A stretch of DNA of 64,000 nucleotides from positions 106,058 to 170,057 of the forward strand of contig CAJTSR010000001.1 in the NCBI GenBank assembly GCA_910579035.1, written 5' to 3'. Source of the DNA: an uncultured Muribaculaceae bacterium (lineage in GTDB: Bacteria; Bacteroidota; Bacteroidia; Bacteroidales; Muribaculaceae). A program made the translations under genes and the position numbers. Under the pieces are notes generated by a model, which did no database searches, had not been told where the DNA came from, and saw only the letters and a list, made by a program, of their open reading frames with translations. Positions 8,122 to 16,735 of the stretch are shown here, one piece after another; the first letter of the stretch is position 1; each line of letters starts with the position of its first letter.

Positions 8122-9260
8122 GATTATCTTACATAATAAGGGCCCTGGAGGAATATGCCCCCGGGGCCCTTCAGGAAAAATGGGACAACAGCGGGCTGCA
8201 AATCGGCCTGCCCGACGGTGACGGCGAGTGCACAGGCGTCCTTCTGTGCGTCGATGTGACCGAATCAGTCATCGAAGAAGCCGCCCGTCTGGGCTGCAAC
8301 CTTGTGGTGTCGCACCACCCTCTCATTTTCAAAGGGCTGCGCCGCATCGCAGGCTCTACCGTGACCGAACGCGCCGCCATGGCCGCCATTCGCTCCGGAA
8401 TAGCCGTGTATTCCGCTCACACCTCGCTCGACAGCACCATGGGCGGAGTTTCCTACGCCATGGCCTCGCGCCTGGGCGCGGAAGTGGAGCGGGTACTCGT
8501 GCCTTCCGAGTTGCAGTTCAAGCGCATCAGCGTGACATGCCCGCGCGAACTTGCCGCAAGCGTGCGCCTGGTGCTGCTCGACCATGATGCAGGCACAGAG
8601 CCTTGCTCAGATAACAGCAGCCTCAGCCCGACAGCGCCCGTCGCCGACACGGACTCTGCCGTAAGCTATTACGACTGCGAAGAAGAAAGCCTGCCGAAGT
8701 CGCCCGGTCCGGAGCCGGGAGTGGTCGACATACGCCACACAGCCCTCACACGCGTAGAGGCAGTGGTTCCTGCATGGAAATGCGCCGGGCTCGCGGCCTC
8801 TGTAACCGAAATACCGGGGGCTGAATCGGCCAAGGTCGACATACTGCCGCTCGACAACCGACCGGCCAATCTCGGCCTCGGAGTCATTGCCTCCTTCCCG
8901 CAACCTGTGAACATGGCAGAACTTGCCGATAAAATCAAAAAAGAATTCGGCTGCCGGGCTATCCGCGTGTCGGCCGCATATGCCCCTGATGCGAAGGTGC
9001 GCCGCATAGCGCTATGCGGAGGCGCCGGAGGCGAATTTATAGGCAAAGCCCGGTCGGCAGGAGCGCAGGCGTACATATCGGCAGACATAAGGTATCACGA
9101 CTTTGCCGACAACCGCAGCGGCATGGCCATATTCGATATAGGCCATTTCGAGAGCGAATCCTGCGCTAAAGACATTTTTTATCACGTCCTTACAAATAAA
9201 TTTGCTAACTTTGCAGTCTATTATTCGGAAATCGAATCAAATCCGGTAAAATACTTGTAA
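8118..9260 (+). CDS. NIF3-like dinuclear metal-centre protein with a degenerate insert
   Basis: A 380-residue member of the NIF3/YbgI family, which forms toroidal hexamers with two metal ions per subunit and has no firmly established general function. The metal ligands are visible: VVSHHPL near residue 65, SAHTSLDST near 97, and the C-terminal DIRYHDFAD and IGHFESE. The central PII-like insert (about 135-250) is divergent: the GAGxIGNY motif usual in long family members is absent, and a Ser/Pro/Asp-rich stretch occupies its place. It overlaps aspS by 4 bases and precedes the zinc-ribbon gene by 7 bases, a pairing I recall as common in Bacteroidetes. Confidence 0.9.
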   Translation: MRLSYIIRALEEYAPGALQEKWDNSGLQIGLPDGDGECTGVLLCVDVTESVIEEAARLGCNLVVSHHPLIFKGLRRIAGSTVTERAAMAAIRSGIAVYSAHTSLDSTMGGVSYAMASRLGAEVERVLVPSELQFKRISVTCPRELAASVRLVLLDHDAGTEPCSDNSSLSPTAPVADTDSAVSYYDCEEESLPKSPGPEPGVVDIRHTALTRVEAVVPAWKCAGLAASVTEIPGAESAKVDILPLDNRPANLGLGVIASFPQPVNMAELADKIKKEFGCRAIRVSAAYAPDAKVRRIALCGGAGGEFIGKARSAGAQAYISADIRYHDFADNRSGMAIFDIGHFESESCAKDIFYHVLTNKFANFAVYYSEIESNPVKYL

Positions 9261-9267
9261 GCACCAT

Positions 9268-10041
9268 ATGGCAACAGACCACAAAACCGATGCCCCCCGC
9301 ACGGTCGAAGACCGCCTCAAGACACTCTACGAACTTCAGACCATACTCTCTGAAATCGACCGCATTCGCAACATTCGCGGCGAGCTGCCCCTCGAGGTAA
9401 AAGACCTGCAGGACACCATTGCCGGCCTTAACACTCGCATAGAGCGCTTTCAGGCCGACATCGAAGACCTCAAAATCAAACGCACTGCCGAGCAGAACAA
9501 AATCGAAAACAAAAAGCTGCTCATAGAGCGCTACCGCCAGCAGCTCGACAACGTGCGCAACAATCACGAATTCGACAACCTCACAAAGGAAATCGAATAC
9601 GAAACGCTCGAAATACAGCTCAGCGTCAAGAATATCGGAGATATCGAACGCGACATTGAAAACCGCAAGGCCGAAATAGCCGCCACCGAGGAAAAAATCT
9701 CCGACCAGACCCACATACTCAACGAAAAGAAGTCCGATCTCGAAAACATCGTGAGCGAAACACGCTCCGAGGAAGAAAACCTCATAGCACGCTCCAAGAA
9801 GCTCGAACCCGATGTGGACGACCGCACTCTTTCGGCGTTCAAGCGCATTCGCAAGAACGCCCGCAACGGCCTCGGCATCGTAATCGTTGACCGCAACGCC
9901 TGCGGCGGCTGCTTCAACCGCATTCCCCCGCAGAAGCAAATCGAGATAAAGATGCACAAGAAAGTTATCGTTTGCGAATACTGCGGACGCATCATGATTG
10001 ACCCCGAGCTTGCTGCCGCGGTCGATGCCAAGAAGAAATAA
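9268..10041 (+). CDS. Coiled-coil C4 zinc-ribbon protein (COG1579 type)
   Basis: A 257-residue cytoplasmic protein. Residues 10-190 are almost entirely heptad-like, charged alpha-helix, predicted to form a long coiled-coil hairpin. The C-terminus carries a four-cysteine zinc ribbon: CGGC (about 211-214) and CEYC (about 233-236). This architecture matches the COG1579 family, annotated only as putative nucleic-acid binding. It follows NIF3 by 7 bases in the aspS operon and is followed by a strong terminator, so it closes the transcription unit. No enzymatic motif is present. Confidence 0.88.
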   Translation: MATDHKTDAPRTVEDRLKTLYELQTILSEIDRIRNIRGELPLEVKDLQDTIAGLNTRIERFQADIEDLKIKRTAEQNKIENKKLLIERYRQQLDNVRNNHEFDNLTKEIEYETLEIQLSVKNIGDIERDIENRKAEIAATEEKISDQTHILNEKKSDLENIVSETRSEEENLIARSKKLEPDVDDRTLSAFKRIRKNARNGLGIVIVDRNACGGCFNRIPPQKQIEIKMHKKVIVCEYCGRIMIDPELAAAVDAKKK

Positions 10042-10059
10042 CACTCTTAGCTGACATAC

Positions 10060-10097
10060 AAAAGCGGAAGATACCCGGTGGGGTCTTCCGCTTTTTT
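10060..10097 (+). terminator. Rho-independent terminator of the aspS operon
   Basis: A 12-bp stem (10060-10071 with 10084-10095, AAAAGCGGAAGA/TCTTCCGCTTTT) ends in a run of T. It lies 18 bases after the zinc-ribbon gene and only 11 bases before the fucosidase ATG. Confidence 0.9.
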
Positions 10098-10108
10098 AGA
10101 ACCTTGCC

Positions 10109-11794
10109 ATGAAAATACTAAGACCAATCACAATCGCTGCAGCCGCCACAATGGCCCTAACGCTGCAGGCGCAGACAGCCGTAGCTCCCGGCACTGCCTG
10201 CACGCGCACATTCGACGTAAAACCCAACAGCACGTACACCCTCGAGGTGAAGATGCGCACGGCATCGGGCAGCGACGCCGTGACGCTCGAAACATCGGGC
10301 CTCGGCGCTCACGACATATCCATACCGACGGCAAAAGCCACATGGACCCGATTCAGCCAACAGCTCAACGTAGCCGACGCCAACAATCTCACCATACGCA
10401 TCGTCGCCGGCACAGGCAACCGCTATGATGCCGAGTTCGACAGCCTGAGCATAAGGCGCACAGGCGACTATGCCGCGCCTTCCGGCAACAGCCCGCGCCG
10501 ACGCGAAGTGAAGACCCACTTGGGCATCACCATGCAGCCCGACGAGAAAATACAGTGGATGCGCGACGCACGCATAGGCATGTTCATACACTGGGGACTG
10601 TATGCCGGGCCGGGCAGAGGCGAATGGTATATGGAGAACAGCGGCGTGCCCGTCAAGGAATACGAACGACTCGCATACCCCGAGAGCGGCGACTGGTATT
10701 TCACCGCCAAAGACTTCAATGCGGATTCCCTCGCGGTTCTTGCCAAGGACATGGGCGCACGGTATATGTGCCTCACCACCCAGCACCACGACGGATACGC
10801 GCTTTTCGACAGCAAGTCGGCCTCCGCATTCACAAGCATGCAGACCCACGGCCGCGACTTCGTAAAGGAATACGTGGAAGCCGCACGCAGGGCCGGACTT
10901 AAAGTAGGACTGTACAAGACACTGATAAACTGGCGTTACCCGGGATATTTCGACCCCTACGGCACCGACTGTGCGCCAAACCGTTTCGGCCATCAGACCG
11001 AGGCGTGGCATCGCTACAATGCTCAGCAGATGAAAGCCGAGCTATACCTCCAAACGTACGAACTGATGTCGAACTACGGAAAAATCGACCACCTGTTCTG
11101 GGACGGCGGCTGGCTGCAGCAGCGCGGAACAGACGAGGACGCCGCACCCTTCTGGGAAAGCGGCAAGCTTATGGAGATGGTGCGCGAGCTGCAGCCCGAC
11201 ATCGTGTGCAACCCGCGTTCGGGCTGGATAGGCGATTTCACCTGCGAGGAAGGCGGCGGCAGCGTCAAAGGCGATGTGCGAAGCGGCGTGGTAGAGAAGT
11301 GCATGACTCTCGGAGGCCCGTGGGGCTGGTGCGCCATGCGCGAGGATTCGACAGCCATACTGTCGCTACAGGCCGTGAAGCGTATGTGCGCCGACTGCAT
11401 GGTGCGCGGCATGTGCTTCCTGCTCAATGTAGGGCCCGACCGCCACGGCAAGGTGCCGCAGGCTGTGCAGAAACGTCTGCGCGAATTTGGCCGTTGGGCC
11501 GACGAACACGCCGAAGCCATCTACGGCACCGAGGGAGGCCCGTGGAATCCTGTCGACGGGCAGTACGGCTTCACCCGCAAGGGCAACAAAGTGTATGTGT
11601 ATTTCCTTGGAGAATATGACAAAGACCATTTCACGCTACCACCTTTTGAAGGCGGCAAGAAAGCACGCCGCGCCTATATGGTGGGCAGCGGACGCAAAAT
11701 CGCCACACAGCAAAAGGATGGCAGCGTCACCCTCCGGAACATACCTGTGGAAAAAGGCGACATAAGCATCGTAGCTGTGGAATACAAGGACTAA
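10109..11794 (+). CDS. Alpha-L-fucosidase (GH29)
   Basis: A 561-residue secreted enzyme: signal peptide 1-22 (ends LQA-Q), a small beta-rich N-terminal module (about 25-120, carbohydrate-binding-like), then the GH29 catalytic barrel from about 140. Diagnostic features are MFIHWGLYAGPGRGEWY, LTTQHHDGYALFDS and FWDGGW, in which Asp332 is the expected nucleophile. The acid/base residue is not conserved across GH29 and cannot be assigned. It is expected to release terminal fucose from host or dietary glycans in the periplasm. The start codon lies only 11 bases after the preceding terminator, leaving almost no room for a separate promoter. No regulator or transporter is adjacent. Confidence 0.92.
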   Translation: MKILRPITIAAAATMALTLQAQTAVAPGTACTRTFDVKPNSTYTLEVKMRTASGSDAVTLETSGLGAHDISIPTAKATWTRFSQQLNVADANNLTIRIVAGTGNRYDAEFDSLSIRRTGDYAAPSGNSPRRREVKTHLGITMQPDEKIQWMRDARIGMFIHWGLYAGPGRGEWYMENSGVPVKEYERLAYPESGDWYFTAKDFNADSLAVLAKDMGARYMCLTTQHHDGYALFDSKSASAFTSMQTHGRDFVKEYVEAARRAGLKVGLYKTLINWRYPGYFDPYGTDCAPNRFGHQTEAWHRYNAQQMKAELYLQTYELMSNYGKIDHLFWDGGWLQQRGTDEDAAPFWESGKLMEMVRELQPDIVCNPRSGWIGDFTCEEGGGSVKGDVRSGVVEKCMTLGGPWGWCAMREDSTAILSLQAVKRMCADCMVRGMCFLLNVGPDRHGKVPQAVQKRLREFGRWADEHAEAIYGTEGGPWNPVDGQYGFTRKGNKVYVYFLGEYDKDHFTLPPFEGGKKARRAYMVGSGRKIATQQKDGSVTLRNIPVEKGDISIVAVEYKD

Positions 11795-12036
11795 TCAGTG
11801 TCCTTCCACGTTCGCGAGCGGCGCAGCACCGAGCCATAAAAATAATCGCGCCTTACCGCGAGCGAATACTTGCGCCACATCACGCAAAATACAACGGTGG
11901 CCATCAGCTGGGCCACTATCTCCCAGCCGTCAACATCGCCTCCGGCCACCAAGCGCACCCCTTGCGCCACAAGCGAGGCAAAACCTATGATAGACAACAG
12001 GCGGAACACATTTCGTTTCGTACAGTTAGATACCAT
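11791..12036 (-). CDS. Small membrane protein of unknown function (81 aa)
   Basis: I chose the ATG at 12034-12036 because the longer reading frame runs back through a hairpin into the ferredoxin gene. The product has two hydrophobic segments (FRLLSIIGFASLVAQGV, about residues 10-28, and IVAQLMATVVFCVMW, about 40-54) followed by a basic tail rich in Arg. It is probably an inner-membrane protein of unknown function. It ends overlapping the 3' end of the convergent fucosidase gene by 4 bases. It may be the distal gene of the ferredoxin transcript. Confidence 0.6.
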   Translation of the reverse strand: MVSNCTKRNVFRLLSIIGFASLVAQGVRLVAGGDVDGWEIVAQLMATVVFCVMWRKYSLAVRRDYFYGSVLRRSRTWKDTD

Positions 12037-12046
12037 ACCTAAACAA

Positions 12047-12095
12047 CCGACGCCGCGCCCCGATAGTTCGGGAAGCGCGGCGTCGGAATATTTTT
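12047..12095. terminator. Strong hairpin between ferredoxin and the small membrane gene
   Basis: An 11-bp GC-rich stem (CGACGCCGCGC with GCGCGGCGTCG) encloses a smaller CCCGATAGTTCGGG hairpin. A TTTTTT run follows on the plus strand, and the minus-strand side is only weakly T-rich. It may attenuate the ferredoxin transcript or stop plus-strand read-through. Confidence 0.55.
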
Positions 12096-12110
12096 TAATA
12101 GCGTCTACTA

Positions 12111-12281
12111 TTATTCGCCGGGAATGATAGCCTCGCTGGGGCATACAGAAGCGCATGTTCCGCAGTCGATGCAGGTATCGGGGTCGATAACGTAGATGGG
12201 GCCTTCAGAGATGGCCTCAACGGGGCATTCGGGCAGACAGGTGCCGCAAGCCACGCATTTGTCGGTAATTACGTAAGCCAT
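12111..12281 (-). CDS. 2[4Fe-4S] ferredoxin (56 aa)
   Basis: A 56-residue ferredoxin with two CxxCxxCxxxCP cluster motifs: CVACGTCLPECP near the N-terminus and CIDCGTCASVCP in the second half. The internal pseudo-twofold repeat is clear. It is a low-potential electron carrier, expected to serve pyruvate:ferredoxin oxidoreductase-type enzymes. It has a textbook promoter (TTG-N20-TAACTTTG) about 50 bases upstream and is separate from glmM behind it. Both clusters have all four cysteines. Confidence 0.95.
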   Translation of the reverse strand: MAYVITDKCVACGTCLPECPVEAISEGPIYVIDPDTCIDCGTCASVCPSEAIIPGE

Positions 12282-12330
12282 AGTAATGTTGTTAAAAATT
12301 TACGGATATTGTTTTGTTTGAGTTATGCTG

Positions 12331-12361
12331 CAAAGTTACGTTTCTTTTCTAATAAGAACAA
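12331..12361 (-). promoter_or_regulatory. Promoter of the ferredoxin gene (TTG-N20-TAACTTTG)
   Basis: On the minus strand TTG (12361-12359) is followed after 20 bases by TAACTTTG (12338-12331). The predicted leader is about 40 bases. Confidence 0.75.
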
Positions 12362-12378
12362 GGCAAAGGGCAAAAATG

Positions 12379-13764
12379 TTAGCACATTTCGTTTACCACG
12401 GCCTTTATCCTGTCGGCAAGCGCCTCGGCCTCGGCCGGAGTGTGGGCCTCGGCATAGATGCGTATGATAGGCTCTGTGTTCGATTTGCGCAGGTGCACCC
12501 AGCTTTCGGCGAAATCGATTTTCACACCGTCGATATCGGTTATCTTCTCGCTGGAGAAGCGGTCCTTGACAGCTGCGAGTATCGCGTCGACATCAATGTC
12601 GGGCGTGAGCTGTATCTTTGTCTTGTATATTTCGTATGCGGGAAGCCCGGCACGTATCTCACTGACCTTTTTGCCCGATTTGGCGAGCATGGTAAGGAAG
12701 AGAGCCACACCCACGAGAGCGTCGCGGCCGTAGTGGAGTTCGGGATATATGACTCCGCCATTGCCTTCTCCGCCGATAACGGCGCCGGTTTCCTTCATCT
12801 TGGTGGTAACATTAACCTCGCCCACGGCTGCCGCGCTGTAGCTGCCGCCACGCGCCACCGTCACATCGGCAAGAGCGCGGGAAGAGCTGAGGTTGCTGAC
12901 GGTGTTGCCCGGAGTGTGGGCAAGCACATAATCGGCAACCGACACAAGTGTGTATTCCTCGCCGAAGAACTCGCCGCCATCGGATATTATGGCAAGGCGG
13001 TCGACATCGGGATCAACCACAAAGCCCACGTCGGCACCGCTGTCGCGAACAAGGTCGCAGATGCCTGTGAGGTTTGCGGGTATAGGCTCGGGATTATGCG
13101 AGAAACGGCCTGTGGGGGTGCAGTTCATACACTCCACCTTTTCCACGCCGAGAGCTGCGAGCAGCTCGGGTATCACCACGCCGCCAACAGAGTCGACAGC
13201 ATCGACAGCCACTTTGAAGCCGGCCTTGCGGATAGCGTCGGAATCGACCAGAGGAAGGGCGAGAACCTGCTCGATATGGCGGCGGTTCCAAGTATTGTTG
13301 GTATATACAGTACCCAGTTTCTCAACCGGGGCAAACTCGAAATCATCGGCGGCAGCTATGGCAAGCACGCGCGCGCCTTCCTCGGCATTGAGGAACTCGC
13401 CATGCTCGTTGAGGAGCTTGAGGGCATTCCACTGCGCGGGGTTGTGCGAGGCAGTGAGGATAAGGCCTCCGGCGGCTTCCTCGCCTACTACGGCAAGCTC
13501 AGTGGTGGGGGTAGAGGCAAGCCCTATGTCTACCACGTCGAAGCCCATGCCAACGAGCGTGGCCACAACAAGATCGCGAACCATCGGACCCGACACGCGT
13601 GCGTCGCGGCCCACTACGATAGTATTGTTCTTCCTTGTGGTCGTTGTGGCTATGAACTTTGCATATGCCGCCGTAAATTTAACCACATCAAGCGGGCTGA
13701 GCCCGTCACCGGCAGGTCCGCCTATGGTACCGCGGATTCCGGATATTGATTTGATGAGTGCCAT
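12379..13764 (-). CDS. glmM: Phosphoglucosamine mutase (alpha-D-phosphohexomutase)
   Basis: A 461-residue phosphohexomutase. The active-site serine loop TASHNP (Ser106) carries the phosphate. The metal-binding loop appears as DPDVDRLA near residue 250, the sugar-binding loop as GGEGNGGVIYP, and the C-terminal phosphate-binding loop as RKSNTEPIIRIYAEA. GlmM converts glucosamine-6-P to glucosamine-1-P for peptidoglycan and LPS precursors. Bacteroidetes copies are often annotated either GlmM or phosphomannomutase, and sequence alone does not fully separate them. It lies 38 bases downstream of the DUF4827 gene, so it may be cotranscribed with nrnA and that lipoprotein. Confidence 0.88.
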   Translation of the reverse strand: MALIKSISGIRGTIGGPAGDGLSPLDVVKFTAAYAKFIATTTTRKNNTIVVGRDARVSGPMVRDLVVATLVGMGFDVVDIGLASTPTTELAVVGEEAAGGLILTASHNPAQWNALKLLNEHGEFLNAEEGARVLAIAAADDFEFAPVEKLGTVYTNNTWNRRHIEQVLALPLVDSDAIRKAGFKVAVDAVDSVGGVVIPELLAALGVEKVECMNCTPTGRFSHNPEPIPANLTGICDLVRDSGADVGFVVDPDVDRLAIISDGGEFFGEEYTLVSVADYVLAHTPGNTVSNLSSSRALADVTVARGGSYSAAAVGEVNVTTKMKETGAVIGGEGNGGVIYPELHYGRDALVGVALFLTMLAKSGKKVSEIRAGLPAYEIYKTKIQLTPDIDVDAILAAVKDRFSSEKITDIDGVKIDFAESWVHLRKSNTEPIIRIYAEAHTPAEAEALADRIKAVVNEMC

Positions 13765-13802
13765 TATAAAATAGGTTGGTTTTTAAGGTATTCAATTGTG
13801 TA

Positions 13803-14357
13803 TTATTCCCGACGCTGGTACGTGAGCTTATAGAGGAAGGGCACCACGTCGGTCTGATCGTCGATTGTACCCTGCGTTGACTTCACCACCAGATTCACCT
13901 CGCAGTCAACAGGCAGGAATTCCAGAGGAGCCTGAATGCCTGTCCCCCACTGGTATGAGGTTTCGATTCTGAAATTATTGTAGCGGAACCAGCTCGGATT
14001 GAGCGAAAGGTTGTTGCCGCCGCCTTGCGGCAGCTTGCCGTTGGCATAGGCAAGGAGGTTGTAGCGGGTATAGCGGAAATATATCTGCTCGTTATCAACA
14101 ACGTCGTTGCCCTCGGTACCCGCATTCAGAACCTGCATATACAGCGAGCCGTCTTCGTCAAGACGGTAGTAGGGAGCGTCCTCACCTACCTCAAATATAG
14201 TGTCCTCGGGTATGTCGAGAAGCACCACCTGGTCGGCGAGGAAGTTGTTTACGGCACGGTCTTGCTCGTTGAGCAGTTCGGCATACGACTTGCCGTCCTC
14301 ACAGGAGGCCAAAAAAGCCAGCGCAAAAACGGCAGCTACAATGTGGAATATCTTCAT
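13803..14357 (-). CDS. DUF4827-like lipoprotein
   Basis: The 184-residue product begins at the ATG at 14357 (MKIFHIVAAVFALAFLASCEDG). The longer frame overlaps the upstream nrnA gene and lacks a leader. The lipobox LASC makes Cys19 the lipidated residue. The body is acidic and beta-rich, with FRYTRYNLL and a C-terminal VPFLYKLTYQRR strand. It matches the Bacteroidales DUF4827 family as I recall it, a distant FKBP-like fold of unknown activity. It starts 11 bases after the nrnA stop, so it is in the same operon. Confidence 0.8.
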   Translation of the reverse strand: MKIFHIVAAVFALAFLASCEDGKSYAELLNEQDRAVNNFLADQVVLLDIPEDTIFEVGEDAPYYRLDEDGSLYMQVLNAGTEGNDVVDNEQIYFRYTRYNLLAYANGKLPQGGGNNLSLNPSWFRYNNFRIETSYQWGTGIQAPLEFLPVDCEVNLVVKSTQGTIDDQTDVVPFLYKLTYQRRE

Positions 14358-14368
14358 TGGTTTATTTT

Positions 14369-15409
14369 TCAGTCTTTTACGTTTGCTAAATACTTTTTCT
14401 TGTTCTCTTTGAGCAAGGAACGGAATAGCGTGGCGGCCTCGTCGAGCGTTCCATAGAACTCGCCGCCGGAGGCATTGAGGTGCCCTCCCCCGCCAAAATA
14501 CTCCTTGCACAGTATGTTTACCGGAAAGTCGCCCACACTTCGCATTGACACTTTCACCATATCGGCTTCCTCGCGAAGGAAAGCGCTGTAATGTATGCCC
14601 GGAATCGACAGCGGCCTGTTCACAAGCCCTTCGGTATCGCCCTTTGCGTAATGATAGCGGTTAAGCTCGTCGCGCGACAGCACTATCAGCGCGGCCCCGT
14701 CCTCAGGGTACACCTCCATTCTGTTGAGTATGGCATAGGCGTTGAGGCGCAGGCAGTTCTCGCTGTATGTGTTGAACAAGGCGCGGTAAAGGCGCTCCTT
14801 GTCGGCTCCTTTTTTCAACAGCTCGGCAACAACTATGTACAGTTCGGGGTCGGAACAATTGTACGAAAAGTTGCCGGTGTCGGTCATCATGCCTGCAAGC
14901 ATGCACTCGGCGGCCTGCGCATTTATGAAATTGAACAGCTCCAGCCTGCAAAAGAAGCGGAACATCAGATAGCTCGTGGCAGGCATCTCCGGGTGGGAGA
15001 TTACCACTTCGGCATCGATATCGGGGTGAAGATGGTGGTCTATCAGTATCTTGGGCGCCGGGCATTCTCTGAGCACTTTTTCAAGCCGGCCCACACGCCT
15101 CGGCTCGTTAAAATCGAGGCACAGCACCAGGTCGGCTTCCCTGAAAAGCCGAGCGGCAAAATCGGGATACCGCGTGGCATCGACTATCTCCTTGGCTCCG
15201 GGCAGTTTGGCAAGATTAGACAGATAGGCATCGGGGACGACCACACGGCAATCCTTGCCAAGGGCTCCCAGCACATGGGCAGCAGCAAGTGACGAACCTA
15301 TGGCATCGCCATCGGGCGCCATATGGCACACTGCCACTATATGCTCCGCGTCATCGACAAGGCGTTTGGCCTTGCAGATAGCTTTTTCGTCGATTTTCCT
15401 TGAAATCAT
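14369..15409 (-). CDS. nrnA: DHH/DHHA1 phosphoesterase (NrnA-like oligoribonuclease / pAp phosphatase)
   Basis: I take the ATG at 15409 (MISRKIDEKA), since the longer frame includes the promoter. The 346-residue protein has DHH motifs APDGDAIGSS (about residues 31-40), LCLDFNE and IDHH (motif III), then MMTDTGNFSYNCSD. The C-terminal DHHA1 domain ends with the glycine-rich GGGGHLNASGG. These enzymes use two Mn ions to degrade nanoRNAs or dephosphorylate pAp. The gene has its own promoter and shares the divergent intergenic region with neuC. Confidence 0.9.
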   Translation of the reverse strand: MISRKIDEKAICKAKRLVDDAEHIVAVCHMAPDGDAIGSSLAAAHVLGALGKDCRVVVPDAYLSNLAKLPGAKEIVDATRYPDFAARLFREADLVLCLDFNEPRRVGRLEKVLRECPAPKILIDHHLHPDIDAEVVISHPEMPATSYLMFRFFCRLELFNFINAQAAECMLAGMMTDTGNFSYNCSDPELYIVVAELLKKGADKERLYRALFNTYSENCLRLNAYAILNRMEVYPEDGAALIVLSRDELNRYHYAKGDTEGLVNRPLSIPGIHYSAFLREEADMVKVSMRSVGDFPVNILCKEYFGGGGHLNASGGEFYGTLDEAATLFRSLLKENKKKYLANVKD

Positions 15410-15427
15410 CTGGATAATTTGTTCGTG

Positions 15428-15457
15428 CAAAGTTAAGCAAAAAGTGCCAATAGGCAA
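15428..15457 (-). promoter_or_regulatory. Promoter of nrnA (TTG-N19-TAACTTTG)
   Basis: On the minus strand TTG (15457-15455), then 19 bases, then TAACTTTG (15435-15428). The start codon is 18 bases further on. Confidence 0.75.
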
Positions 15458-15534
15458 GTCCGCGGAGATAAATTAACGTCCGTTCACCACCGTGCCCGCA
15501 TAAGGGTCTTACCTTTGGCGTAAACATCGCAGTA

Positions 15535-15565
15535 TTGTATCTCTCGGCGAAAATCCGTACTTTTG
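15535..15565 (+). promoter_or_regulatory. Promoter of neuC, implying a leaderless or nearly leaderless mRNA
   Basis: TTG at 15535-15537, 20 bases, then TACTTTTG at 15558-15565. The neuC ATG is at 15572, only 6 bases after the -7 box, about where transcription should begin. Confidence 0.7.
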
Positions 15566-15571
15566 CAGTCT

Positions 15572-16735
15572 ATGGAAAAACGGATTTGCATTGTCACCAC
15601 CACACGTGCCGACTGGGGGCTTCTGATGCCTCTGGCCCGCCGACTGGCTGCCGAGCCTGCTGTGCGGCTGCAACTGGTGGCGTCGAACATGCACCTTATG
15701 CCCGAATTCGGCATGACCGTCAACGAAATCACCGATGCCGGATTCACTGTCGACGAGCGTGTCGAGATGGCCGTGGCCGGCGACGACGAGGCTTCGCGGG
15801 TTCGGGCAATGGCGATGTGCCTCGGCGGCATGGCCGGTGCGTTCGAGCGTCTGCGCCCCGACTGCGTGGTGCTGCTCGGCGACAGGTACGAAATGCTTGC
15901 CGTGGCGTCGGCTGCCGCCGTGATGCGCCTCCCCATTGTGCATATCGCGGGCGGAGAGGTGTCGGAAGGCGCTGTCGACGACTCCATACGCCATGCCATC
16001 ACCAAGCTCTCCACCCTGCACCTTACTGCCACCGAGGCATACCGCCGCAGAGTGATACAGATGGGCGAGGCGCCCGATACGGTGGTCAACACGGGCGCTA
16101 TCGGTGTGTGGAACGCTTTCAACATAAAGCCTCTCGACCGAAATGCTTTGGAGGATTTCTTAGACCTCCGGCTCGACGGCGATATCGCCGTGGTCACCTA
16201 CCACCCCGCCACTAACGACTCATCGGCAAGCCCGGCAGAACAAACCAGTGCCCTGCTCGAAGCTCTCGACTCTTTCCCCGCCCTGAAGTGCGTTATAACG
16301 TATCCGAACAACGATGCCGGAGCTGCTTCAATAATCCCGCTGCTGAAAAGCTACGCCGAGAGGAATCGCGACCGCGTGAGGCTCTTCCAGTCATTGGGAA
16401 TGCTCCGCTACCACTCCCTGCTGCGCCACGCGTCGGTGGTGATAGGCAACTCGTCGAGCGGAATAGTCGAGGTTCCGTCGGCAGGCATACCCACGGTAGA
16501 CATCGGCATACGCCAGCGCGGACGCATCTCCGCACCGTCGGTGATACACTGCGGCTCATCGGCTTCGGATATTGCCGAAGCCATAACCGAAGCCCTTTCG
16601 CCCAAAATGCGAGCATTGGCAGGGCTGAGACAAAACCCATACTACAAAGCAGGAACGCTCGACATTATGATTTATTCCATAATGGCTCTTGCCGACAGCC
16701 TGCCTGCCCAACCAAAACATTTCCACGACTTATGA
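15572..16735 (+). CDS. neuC: UDP-N-acetylglucosamine 2-epimerase, hydrolysing (NeuC/LegG-like)
   Basis: The start is the ATG at 15572, since MEKRICIVTTTRADWGLL matches the family N-terminus; an in-frame TTG three codons earlier is unlikely. The 387-residue protein has the GT-B epimerase fold: DWGLLMPLA, VLLGDRYEML, HIAGGEVSEGAVDDSIRHA and the C-terminal VIGNSSSGIVEVP. NeuC-type enzymes release UDP while converting UDP-GlcNAc to ManNAc; LegG does the analogous step on UDP-2,4-diacetamido-bacillosamine. It overlaps neuA by 4 bases. With a PtmE-like partner two genes on, a legionaminate-type substrate is possible. No NeuB synthase is in the window. Confidence 0.88.
   Translation: MEKRICIVTTTRADWGLLMPLARRLAAEPAVRLQLVASNMHLMPEFGMTVNEITDAGFTVDERVEMAVAGDDEASRVRAMAMCLGGMAGAFERLRPDCVVLLGDRYEMLAVASAAAVMRLPIVHIAGGEVSEGAVDDSIRHAITKLSTLHLTATEAYRRRVIQMGEAPDTVVNTGAIGVWNAFNIKPLDRNALEDFLDLRLDGDIAVVTYHPATNDSSASPAEQTSALLEALDSFPALKCVITYPNNDAGAASIIPLLKSYAERNRDRVRLFQSLGMLRYHSLLRHASVVIGNSSSGIVEVPSAGIPTVDIGIRQRGRISAPSVIHCGSSASDIAEAITEALSPKMRALAGLRQNPYYKAGTLDIMIYSIMALADSLPAQPKHFHDL

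Noticed and set aside
12325..13749. 474-codon plus-strand open frame opposite glmM
   Set aside because: Antisense of glmM, which carries the TASHNP active-site loop; no motif in the antisense product.
16288..16731. N-terminal extension of NeuA into neuC
   Set aside because: NeuA homology starts exactly at the ATG at 16732 (MKPLYIIPARGGSKG); upstream residues are shadow sequence of neuC.
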